A DNA stretch of 5,246 nt from Cocleimonas sp. (lineage in GTDB: Bacteria > Pseudomonadota > Gammaproteobacteria > Thiotrichales > Thiotrichaceae), in NCBI GenBank assembly GCA_023146675.1, contig JAGLBQ010000360.1:1-5246 (forward strand), in the 5' to 3' direction. Within the stretch, counting starts at the first letter, position 1; each line of letters begins with the position of its first letter. Positions 1 through 5,246 of the stretch are shown one piece after another. Both the position numbers and the translations under genes were made by a program. A model generated the notes under the pieces. That model saw only the letters and a list, made by a program, of their open reading frames with translations, made no database searches and was not told the DNA's origin.

Positions 1-570
1 GATTTTTTCTGAACGTAGCTCATCACGACGGTGTACTAAAATAACCTCATCGGCAATATTGGAGAGGTAAAGTGCTTCTTCAACCGCAGTATTACCGCCA
101 CCAATAACTGCAACTTTTTGGTTACGGTAGAAAAATCCATCACAAGTAGCGCAAGCTGAGACGCCGCGACCTTTAAAGGCTTCTTCTGATTCTAACCCTA
201 GATACATGGCTGTTGCGCCCGTAGAGATAATTAAGGCATCGCAGGTATAGCTGCCACTATCACCTGTTAGTTTGTAAGGGCGTGAGCTAAAATCAACCGA
301 ACTAATGTGGTCAATAATAATTTCAGTCTCAAATCGTTCCGCATGTAGTTTCATGCGTTCCATTAAGTCAGGGCCTTGAACACCCGCATTATCGCCTGGC
401 CAGTTATCCACATCGGTGGTTGTCATTAATTGTCCACCTTGTTCCATTCCCGTTACCATGACAGGGTTTAGATTAGCGCGTGCAGCATAGACAGCAGCGG
501 TATAGCCAGCAGGACCTGATCCTACAATAAGTAATCGGCAATGTTTAGGTGTGTTTGTAGCGGCGCTCAT
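1..570 (-). CDS. trxB: Thioredoxin reductase, N-terminal 190 residues (partial at the left edge)
   Basis: This is a cytoplasmic FAD enzyme that passes electrons from NADPH to thioredoxin. Reading the minus strand from the ATG at 570 gives an open frame of 190 codons to the window edge, about 60% of the usual length of roughly 315-320 residues. Visible in order are the FAD-binding GSGPAG loop (residues 17-22), the redox-active CATC disulfide motif (C140 and C143, followed by DGFFYRN), the NADPH-binding GGGNTA loop (157-162) and the HRR motif (180-182) that reads the NADPH 2'-phosphate. These match the E. coli TrxB arrangement closely. The start is supported by GGAG (577-580 on the minus strand) six bases upstream. 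The gene is divergent from ftsK, as in many gammaproteobacteria. No lesion is seen in the visible part; the C-terminal FAD domain lies outside the window. Confidence 0.97.
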   Translation of the reverse strand, partial: MSAATNTPKHCRLLIVGSGPAGYTAAVYAARANLNPVMVTGMEQGGQLMTTTDVDNWPGDNAGVQGPDLMERMKLHAERFETEIIIDHISSVDFSSRPYKLTGDSGSYTCDALIISTGATAMYLGLESEEAFKGRGVSACATCDGFFYRNQKVAVIGGGNTAVEEALYLSNIADEVILVHRRDELRSEKI

Positions 571-594
571 AAAATTCTCCAAATAGTCTGTGTT

Positions 595-622
595 GTTATA
601 TTTTTATATTTATAAGTTTAAA
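595..622 (-). promoter_or_regulatory. Putative sigma70 promoter for trxB
   Basis: On the minus strand, TTTAAA (617-622, 4 of 6 matches to the -35 consensus) is followed after 16 bases by TATAAC (595-600, 5 of 6 matches to the -10 consensus). Transcription would begin near 588, giving a leader of about 18 bases that contains the GGAG ribosome site. The region is very AT-rich, so chance matches are likely and the assignment is tentative. Confidence 0.4.
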
Positions 623-665
623 GTGAAATTATGGGGGTATTTGCTAAGGAATAAAAGGTATCAGG

Positions 666-691
666 AAAAGAGAATTTGTTATTTCTCTTTT
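666..691. repeat. AT-rich perfect inverted repeat, 9-bp arms
   Basis: AAAAGAGAA (666-674) pairs perfectly with TTCTCTTTT (683-691) around an 8-base loop. Only two of nine pairs are G-C, so the hairpin would be weak. On the plus strand it is followed by more Ts (692-693) and, five bases on, by a run of nine Ts (699-707), giving a terminator-like look. No plus-strand gene ends nearby, so it may be upstream insulation, a curved-DNA element or chance. Confidence 0.35.
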
Positions 692-757
692 TTAGCAGTT
701 TTTTTTTATTTCAATTACCTTTATAATCAAGAGGATCTTAGTGGTTTATAACCTAAA

Positions 758-826
758 TTATGCGACTTTTCATCCCAGTTTAATGAAAAGTGCGTAAAAC
801 TGAGTCAATTACGCATTATGACTTTA
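758..826. repeat. Cluster of overlapping inverted repeats upstream of ftsK
   Basis: ACTTTTCAT (765-773) pairs perfectly with ATGAAAAGT (783-791), and the stem can extend outward to 762-795 past a single bulged G. TGCGTAA (791-797) pairs perfectly with TTACGCA (809-815) and overlaps the first hairpin, so the two hairpins compete. CAGTTT (776-781), in the loop of the first hairpin, is complementary to AAACTG (797-802), which would allow an H-type pseudoknot. A partial direct repeat, TTATG-(CG)-ACTTT, occurs at 758-769 and again without the CG at 816-825. The element lies upstream of the proposed ftsK start point, so it may be DNA-level operator structure rather than RNA. Confidence 0.4.
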
Positions 827-864
827 TACTTTATTTGTGTGGAACTTTTATATAACTTTTGCTC

Positions 865-891
865 TAATTAGGCGAGGAATTGTTAATTAGG
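865..891. repeat. TAATTAGG direct repeat pair, 19 bp apart
   Basis: TAATTAGG occurs at 865-872 and 884-891, with start-to-start spacing of 19 bases, close to two helical turns. Each copy contains the palindrome TAATTA. The pair lies about 47-73 bases upstream of the TATAAT box of ftsK, a typical place for an activator site or an AT-rich UP element. No specific regulator can be named, and in such AT-rich DNA a chance repeat is possible. Confidence 0.3.
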
Positions 892-937
892 GATTAATAG
901 TGAATCCTTAAACTATCATCGTAATACCACCATAATG

Positions 938-943
938 TATAAT
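938..943 (+). promoter_or_regulatory. Putative -10 box of the ftsK-lolA promoter
   Basis: A perfect TATAAT lies here. No good -35 hexamer is found 16-19 bases upstream, where the sequence is about CTATCATCG, so activation from upstream or a weak basal promoter is likely. The predicted start near 949-951 leaves a leader of about 45 bases before the proposed TTG start codon. Confidence 0.5.
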
Positions 944-983
944 CTGTCAGGGACGATAGAAATGAACATCAATGTTAAAAATC

Positions 984-989
984 AGGGGA
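984..989 (+). promoter_or_regulatory. Ribosome binding site that selects the TTG start of ftsK
   Basis: AGGGGA ends six bases before the TTG at 996, an ideal spacing. The in-frame ATG at 972 has no Shine-Dalgarno sequence in front of it, and the ATG at 990 directly abuts this one, which is too close to work. The site therefore favours TTG at 996. Confidence 0.6.
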
Positions 990-995
990 ATGATT

Positions 996-3467
996 TTGGC
1001 TGAAAAAATAGATTTAAATGATCAGAAACGAGTAAGTTTACAACAAACAAGTATCTTGTTTTTCTCAGGCATAACGGCTGTTATTTTATTGGCGTTATTA
1101 ACCTATCACCCTAATGACCCAGGGTTATTTGTACACGACACCAATGCTGCGGTGCAAAATAAAGCAGGTCCTGCGGGTGCCTTTTTAGCCGATATTTTAA
1201 TGGGCTTTTTTGGTTATCTATCTTATATTATTCCTGTTGCCTTCCTCATTTTAGGTTTTTCTCTGTTCCGTAAGTCATCTATTGATTTGAAAGGTGTTAA
1301 CCTTTGGCTGACCTTATTAGGTGCTTTTCTTGCGCTGTTATCAGGTTGTGGTTTGGTTACCATGTTGTGGCCTGAAAGTGATCTGATTTATAAAGCAGGT
1401 GGTCTATTAGGGATTGCTGTTGCCAAAGTTTTTGTCTGGATGCTAGGGCATTTTGGTGCAACGTTATTATTATTCACTGGTTTCTTTGCAGGTATTACCT
1501 TAATTGCAGATATTCCTTGGTTGAAAATTATTGACTATGTGGGTGATAAAGTTCTTGATGTTTTTGATAAAATATTTGGTGATGGTAGCGATAATGAAAA
1601 AGCAGATGTACAAATAGATAATGGTGGAGGGAGCAAGAAGCCATCAATATTTGCAACACTTGGCGCAGGTGTAGCTGGCCTTATGGTTAGCTTGCCTTTC
1701 TTGAAAAAGAAAAAAGAGGGCAGTAACGATAGGGCTAATGAAGATAACATTCCTGTCATGAAAGAAGTGGTTGCCAATGGTAAAAATAGTAAAGAACAAA
1801 CATTGGGTGTTTCAGATGAAATATTAAACCCAGACGCATCAGTCGCTAAAACAGCGCTAGATGCGGGTAAAGATGATTCTAGCAAAGAATCTACGTTAGA
1901 TAAGGTTGCAAAACAAGCCAAGCGTATGGTTCCACGTAAAAATAAATCTGCACCTAAATCAGCAGGTAAAAAAATCACACTGCCTCCGCTTAATTTGCTA
2001 GACAAGGCTCCAAACCAGCAGGGGCAATATTCAAAAGATGAAATTAATGATATAGCAGAGCGTATTATTAAATCATTGCAAGATTATGGCGTGCACGGTG
2101 TTACGGTCGAAAATGCACAGCCAGGACCTATTATTACCCGTTTTGAGCTGCAGCTACCTGCGGGTACAAAAGTGAGTAAAATTACTGGGCTAGCAAAAGA
2201 TTTGGCGCGTAATATGGGCGTTATGAGCATCCGAATTGTTGATGTGATTCCTGGTAAAACGACCATTGGTATTGAAGTTCCAAATACTAAGCGTGATTTG
2301 GTTGCTATCCATGATGTATTAGCCTCCGATGAGTTTAAAAAAGCTGAATCCCCCTTAACATTAGTTTTAGGAAAAACGATAGGAGGGAAACCTTCTGTTG
2401 CTGATTTGTCAAAAATGCCCCACGTACTGGTAGCAGGTACAACAGGGTCAGGTAAGTCCGTTGCAATTAATGCAATGTTGATAAGCCTGCTTTATAAATC
2501 AACTCCAGAAGAGGTTAGGTTAATCCTTATTGATCCTAAAATGTTGGAACTGAGTACTTATGAAGGTATTCCTCACCTACTAACCTCCGTTGTTACCGAT
2601 ATGAAAGATGCTGCCAATGCACTACGCTGGTGTGTGGGTGAAATGGAGCGTCGTTATTCTGTCATGTCCCATGTTAAAGTACGTAGTCTTGCGGGCTATA
2701 ATGAAAAAATTAGTCAGGCAATTAAAAATGGCAAGCCAATTATGGATCCAAGTTGGGATCCTACGAAGCATGTTGATACTCAGCCTAAGATTCTAGAGCC
2801 GCTACCTTTTATTGTTGTTGTGATTGATGAATTTGCCGATATGATTATGGTGGTTGGCAAGAAAGTTGAAGAGCTTATTGCACGTTTAGCACAAAAAGCT
2901 CGTGCGGCGGGTGTGCATCTTATATTGGCGACTCAACGACCATCTGTCGATGTTATAACGGGTTTGATCAAAGCCAATATTCCCACACGTATTGCTTTTC
3001 AGGTATCAACCAAAGTGGACTCGCGTACCATTTTGGATCAAGGCGGTGCAGAGCAGTTGCTAGGTTTAGGTGATATGCTTTATTTGCCACCAGGAACAGG
3101 GTTGCCACAACGTGTACATGGCGCATTTGTTGGTGATCAAGAAGTCGAAGATGTCGTCAATTATATTAAAAAACAAGGGGAACCCGATTATGTTACTGAT
3201 GTCCTAGAGGATACTGGGGGGGCGAAGGGTGCTATCCCAGGATTAGAGCCTTTAGCAGATTCAGAGGGTGACGAACTTTACGATCAAGGTGTCGCCATTG
3301 TGACAGAATCACGTAGAGCCTCTATTTCTTACTTGCAACGTCGTTTGAAAATAGGGTATAACCGCGCAGCAAGTATGATAGAAGATATGGAAACAGCAGG
3401 TGTTGTTAGTGCAGTGCAGTCAAACGGGACTCGCGAGGTGCTAGCTCCAGAGCCTGTGGCAGATTAA
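996..3467 (+). CDS. ftsK: DNA translocase FtsK
   Basis: FtsK is a septal membrane-anchored DNA pump that aligns chromosome dimer sites for XerCD resolution and clears DNA from the division plane. Starting at TTG 996 the protein has 823 residues (831 if ATG 972 is used); numbers here follow TTG. Four membrane segments are seen near 19-37, 68-91, 103-125 and 153-173. A charged linker of about 150 residues (175-325) follows, much shorter than the E. coli linker. The alpha domain begins near 327 with ITLPPLNLL. The RecA-like motor has Walker A GTTGSGKS (481-488), Walker B VVVIDEF with D611 and E612, and the TQRP motif (646-649). The C-terminal gamma winged helix (759-823) carries the GYNRAA recognition helix. 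In that helix S793 occupies the position of E. coli R1300. A 19-residue hydrophobic stretch flanked by lysines (218-236) in the linker is unusual. lolA follows after 14 bases and is probably co-transcribed. Confidence 0.96.
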   Translation: MAEKIDLNDQKRVSLQQTSILFFSGITAVILLALLTYHPNDPGLFVHDTNAAVQNKAGPAGAFLADILMGFFGYLSYIIPVAFLILGFSLFRKSSIDLKGVNLWLTLLGAFLALLSGCGLVTMLWPESDLIYKAGGLLGIAVAKVFVWMLGHFGATLLLFTGFFAGITLIADIPWLKIIDYVGDKVLDVFDKIFGDGSDNEKADVQIDNGGGSKKPSIFATLGAGVAGLMVSLPFLKKKKEGSNDRANEDNIPVMKEVVANGKNSKEQTLGVSDEILNPDASVAKTALDAGKDDSSKESTLDKVAKQAKRMVPRKNKSAPKSAGKKITLPPLNLLDKAPNQQGQYSKDEINDIAERIIKSLQDYGVHGVTVENAQPGPIITRFELQLPAGTKVSKITGLAKDLARNMGVMSIRIVDVIPGKTTIGIEVPNTKRDLVAIHDVLASDEFKKAESPLTLVLGKTIGGKPSVADLSKMPHVLVAGTTGSGKSVAINAMLISLLYKSTPEEVRLILIDPKMLELSTYEGIPHLLTSVVTDMKDAANALRWCVGEMERRYSVMSHVKVRSLAGYNEKISQAIKNGKPIMDPSWDPTKHVDTQPKILEPLPFIVVVIDEFADMIMVVGKKVEELIARLAQKARAAGVHLILATQRPSVDVITGLIKANIPTRIAFQVSTKVDSRTILDQGGAEQLLGLGDMLYLPPGTGLPQRVHGAFVGDQEVEDVVNYIKKQGEPDYVTDVLEDTGGAKGAIPGLEPLADSEGDELYDQGVAIVTESRRASISYLQRRLKIGYNRAASMIEDMETAGVVSAVQSNGTREVLAPEPVAD

Positions 3468-3481
3468 TTACTGAGGTATGC

Positions 3482-4144
3482 ATGAAAATAATAGCAATTA
3501 AAACAGTTACTAAAACACTCGTTGCAGGTGCTTTGCTCGTAGGTTTAGGTTATAGCGCAAGCATTATAGCAGCACAGGATGCTGCCAGAACACGTCTAGA
3601 TAATTTTTTTACGCAAGTAAACTCTTTAAAAGGCTCTTTTAATCAACAAGTCTACGATAAAAAAGGGAAAGTAATCCAAAAAGCAGCGGGGCAGCTTTAC
3701 CTTCATCGTCCAGGAAAATTTCGCTGGGTTTATGCAACACCTGACCCTCAAGAAATTATCGCTGATGGTAAAAATGTTTGGATTTATGATAAAGATCTAG
3801 AACAAGTAACGGTTAAGCCAATGCGAGCAGCCATTGAAAGCACTCCCATTGCTATTTTAACAAGAAAAGCATCGCCTCAGTCACAGTTTCAAGTAAGCAA
3901 AATGGCTGATAAGAAAGCAGGTTTAGACTGGTTTAATTTAAAACCACATCGTAATTCACGTGATTTTAAAAATATCCAGCTAGGGTTGGATCGAAGTGGT
4001 CGATTACGTCAGATGGTAATGTTTGACAAGCTCGGTCAAAAAACAGTGATTAACTTAAATGTCACTAACAATGCGCCTGTTAATAGTAAACAATTTTACT
4101 TTAGACCACCAAAGAATGTGGATGTGATTGGTACTCCTTCCTAG
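3482..4144 (+). CDS. lolA: Outer-membrane lipoprotein carrier protein LolA
   Basis: LolA is the periplasmic chaperone that takes lipoproteins released by the LolCDE transporter and hands them to LolB at the outer membrane. The 220-residue product has a lysine-containing N-terminus, a hydrophobic core (about 13-29) and a probable signal-peptidase cut after A31, leaving QDAARTRLDNFF as the mature start; this is inferred by eye. The family hallmark is seen at 75-82 (HRPGKFRW), with R76 corresponding to the conserved arginine near mature residue 43 of E. coli LolA. DGKNVWIYD (95-103) and the C-terminal FYFRPPKNVDVI also match family blocks. Length is slightly above the usual 200-210 residues. GAGG (3473-3476) lies five bases before the ATG; an overlapping ATG at 3478 gives only a seven-codon frame. 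The gene sits 14 bases after ftsK, as in other gammaproteobacteria, and is followed by a strong terminator. Confidence 0.95.
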   Translation: MKIIAIKTVTKTLVAGALLVGLGYSASIIAAQDAARTRLDNFFTQVNSLKGSFNQQVYDKKGKVIQKAAGQLYLHRPGKFRWVYATPDPQEIIADGKNVWIYDKDLEQVTVKPMRAAIESTPIAILTRKASPQSQFQVSKMADKKAGLDWFNLKPHRNSRDFKNIQLGLDRSGRLRQMVMFDKLGQKTVINLNVTNNAPVNSKQFYFRPPKNVDVIGTPS

Positions 4145-4172
4145 AGTATTTCTTTATAAAGTGAATAATAAG

Positions 4173-4206
4173 AAAAGGGCTGATAAATTTATCAGCCCTT
4201 TTTTTT
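4173..4206 (+). terminator. Rho-independent terminator of the ftsK-lolA unit
   Basis: GGGCTGATA (4177-4185) pairs perfectly with TATCAGCCC (4190-4198) around an AATT loop, and the outer AAAA/TTTT extends the stem. Eight Ts (4199-4206) follow. The whole core 4177-4198 is a perfect palindrome. It starts 28 bases after the lolA stop codon. Confidence 0.95.
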
Positions 4207-4214
4207 GCTATAAT
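4206..4214 (+). promoter_or_regulatory. Extended -10 promoter for the fumarase gene
   Basis: TGCTATAAT is a perfect extended -10 element (TG, one base, then TATAAT at 4209-4214). Its first T is the last T of the lolA terminator tract. No -35 consensus is found 16-18 bases upstream, where the terminator stem lies, which fits an extended -10 promoter that does not need one. The start point would be near 4221, giving a leader of about 58 bases. Confidence 0.65.
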
Positions 4215-4232
4215 TTTAAATACAAAATTCTC

Positions 4233-4259
4233 ATAGAGACATGTTACTGCAACCTCTAT
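4233..4259 (+). repeat. Inverted repeat in the fumarase leader
   Basis: ATAGAG (4233-4238) pairs with CTCTAT (4254-4259), with a further GTT/AAC pairing inside (4243-4245 with 4251-4253). It would fold in the mRNA leader, eight bases before the AGGA ribosome site (4267-4270). The stem is short and could be fortuitous. Confidence 0.25.
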
Positions 4260-4278
4260 TCATATCAGGATCATCCGC

Positions 4279-5246
4279 ATGACAATAATTAAACAAGAAG
4301 ATCTCATCCACAGCGTTGCTGATGCCTTGCAAGCTATTTCCTATTACCATTCAAAAGATTTTGTTCAGGCAATGACTCGTGCATGGGAAATGGAGCAGTC
4401 ACCTGCGGCTAAAGATGCAATTACGCAAATTTTGGTTAACTCAAGAATGAGTGCAGAAGGGCATCGTCCATTGTGTCAAGACACAGGGATAGTGGTTGTA
4501 TTTCTTAAAATTGGTATGGATGTACAGTGGGATGCGAAGCTAAGTGTCAATGAAATGATAAATGAAGGAGTACGCCAAGCATATCAGTTGAGTGATAATG
4601 TATTGCGCGCCTCTATATTGGAAGACCCCGCAGGAAGTCGTCGTAATACAGGTGATAATACGCCTGCGGTTATCCATGTGGAAATGGTTAAAGGCGATAA
4701 GCTTGAGGTACAAATAGCGGCGAAGGGTGGTGGCTCTGAAAACAAAGCTAAAATGGTGATGTTGAATCCTAGCGATGATTTGGTTGAATGGATTGTTAAA
4801 ACGGTGCCGACAATGGGTGCTGGTTGGTGCCCACCTGGTGTTTTGGGGATTGGTATTGGAGGGACGGCAGAGAAAGCAGCATTGCTTGCTAAACAATCAC
4901 TAATGGATCCCATTGATATTCAAGACTTACGTCAACGCGGGGCAAGTAATCATCTAGAAGCGTTGCGTTTGGAAATAATGGATAAGGTGAATGAGCTTGG
5001 TATAGGCGCACAGGGGCTGGGTGGCTTAACTACTATTTTAGATGTGAAAATAAAAGATTATCCAACTCATGCGGCATCATTACCTGTATGTATGATTCCC
5101 AACTGTGCGTCTACACGGCATACGCATTTTACACTTGATGGCTCAGGGGCTGCTCTGCAAACACCTCCTGATTTAAATGATTGGCCCGATATTAGTTATC
5201 AGGCAGGTGATCAAGCACTACATATTAATTTGGATACTTTGACACA
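4279..5246 (+). CDS. fumA: Class I (iron-sulfur) fumarate hydratase, N-terminal 322 residues (partial at the right edge)
   Basis: This enzyme reversibly hydrates fumarate to malate in the citric acid cycle using an oxygen-sensitive [4Fe-4S] cluster. The frame opens at ATG 4279, with AGGA (4267-4270) eight bases upstream, and continues to the window edge; single-chain enzymes of this family have about 500-550 residues. The N-terminal fumarase domain is clear. The three expected cluster cysteines are C66 (in HRPLCQDTG), C184 (in GAGWCPPG) and C276 (in IPNCAST). Their spacings of 118 and 92 residues are close to those of E. coli FumA (C105, C224, C318). KGGGSENK, GIGIGGTAEK and GAQGLGG blocks are also present. 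The related tartrate dehydratase usually has two separate subunits; this frame runs past the usual length of an alpha subunit (about 300 residues) and its N-terminus is of the fumarase type, so fumarase is preferred. FumA and FumB cannot be told apart here. The gene has its own promoter behind the lolA terminator. Confidence 0.93.
   Translation, partial: MTIIKQEDLIHSVADALQAISYYHSKDFVQAMTRAWEMEQSPAAKDAITQILVNSRMSAEGHRPLCQDTGIVVVFLKIGMDVQWDAKLSVNEMINEGVRQAYQLSDNVLRASILEDPAGSRRNTGDNTPAVIHVEMVKGDKLEVQIAAKGGGSENKAKMVMLNPSDDLVEWIVKTVPTMGAGWCPPGVLGIGIGGTAEKAALLAKQSLMDPIDIQDLRQRGASNHLEALRLEIMDKVNELGIGAQGLGGLTTILDVKIKDYPTHAASLPVCMIPNCASTRHTHFTLDGSGAALQTPPDLNDWPDISYQAGDQALHINLDTLT

Larger units (their letters stand above)
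571..995. other. Divergent intergenic region between trxB and ftsK
   Basis: This 425-base stretch is AT-rich and contains no convincing gene. Short open frames, such as an ATG at 818 (17 codons) and one at 760 (7 codons), lack ribosome sites and are not called. It carries the trxB promoter on its left side and the ftsK promoter on its right. Between them lie a weak hairpin (666-691), overlapping inverted repeats (758-826) and TAATTAGG direct repeats (865-891). In E. coli the regulator gene lrp lies between trxB and ftsK; nothing resembling an Lrp coding sequence is present here. Confidence 0.7.

Noticed and set aside
666..707. Hairpin plus T runs read as a plus-strand terminator
   Set aside because: The stem has only two G-C pairs, and no plus-strand gene ends upstream in the window; it is kept only as an inverted repeat.
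818..871. 17-codon frame starting at ATG 818 in the trxB-ftsK gap
   Set aside because: No ribosome site precedes it and its codons follow the local AT bias.
1624..1632. KOPS-like GTGGAGGG within ftsK
   Set aside because: It differs from GGGNAGGG by one base, and a single near match has no meaning without genome-wide skew.
1535..2005. Minus-strand open frame of 156 codons inside ftsK
   Set aside because: It is antisense to the FtsK linker, where low-complexity Lys/Ala/Ser codons reduce stops on the opposite strand. Its protein is Ser/Leu-rich with no recognisable motif.
2084..2796. Short open frames in other phases inside ftsK (2084-2266 minus, 2608-2796 plus)
   Set aside because: They overlap the conserved alpha and motor domains of FtsK and look like shadows.
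4177..4198. 22-base perfect palindrome considered as a regulator operator
   Set aside because: Its position after lolA and the eight following Ts are fully explained by a rho-independent terminator.
4540..4913. Two overlapping minus-strand open frames (118 and 109 codons) inside the fumarase gene
   Set aside because: They lie opposite conserved fumarase blocks, and their products match nothing recognisable.
1..5246. CRISPR array, tRNA or rRNA genes, insertion sequences, attachment sites
   Set aside because: No spaced repeat array, tRNA-like fold, transposase frame or flanking duplications were seen on either strand.

Overview
The window is an ordinary chromosomal segment of an AT-rich gammaproteobacterium. 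Four genes can be read: the 5' part of a thioredoxin reductase gene (trxB, minus strand, running off the left edge), a complete ftsK, a complete lolA, and the 5' two thirds of a class I iron-sulfur fumarate hydratase gene (plus strand, running off the right edge). The order trxB (divergent) - ftsK - lolA is a well-known gammaproteobacterial neighbourhood. LolA, an outer-membrane lipoprotein chaperone, confirms a Gram-negative host. The genus cannot be fixed from these genes alone.

Layout. Positions 1-570 (minus) encode the first 190 residues of TrxB, including the redox CATC motif and both nucleotide-binding glycine motifs. Positions 571-995 are a 425-base non-coding gap between divergent genes. 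It holds a probable trxB promoter, a weak AT hairpin, a cluster of overlapping inverted repeats with pseudoknot potential, a pair of TAATTAGG direct repeats and a perfect TATAAT box for ftsK. ftsK probably starts at a TTG (996), which has a well-spaced Shine-Dalgarno sequence; the upstream ATG at 972 has none. lolA follows after 14 bases and looks co-transcribed. A strong palindromic terminator ends the ftsK-lolA unit. Its T tract runs straight into an extended -10 promoter that must serve the fumarase gene.

The genes belong to separate housekeeping functions: thiol redox balance, chromosome segregation at the septum, lipoprotein transport to the outer membrane, and the fumarate/malate step of the citric acid cycle. 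Only ftsK and lolA appear to form an operon.

No undescribed multi-gene system is visible. The points most worth a second look are three. The DNA-reading gamma domain of FtsK has serine where E. coli FtsK has the KOPS-contacting arginine. The ftsK upstream region holds overlapping inverted repeats that could form alternative RNA structures. The terminator and promoter are fused between lolA and the fumarase gene.
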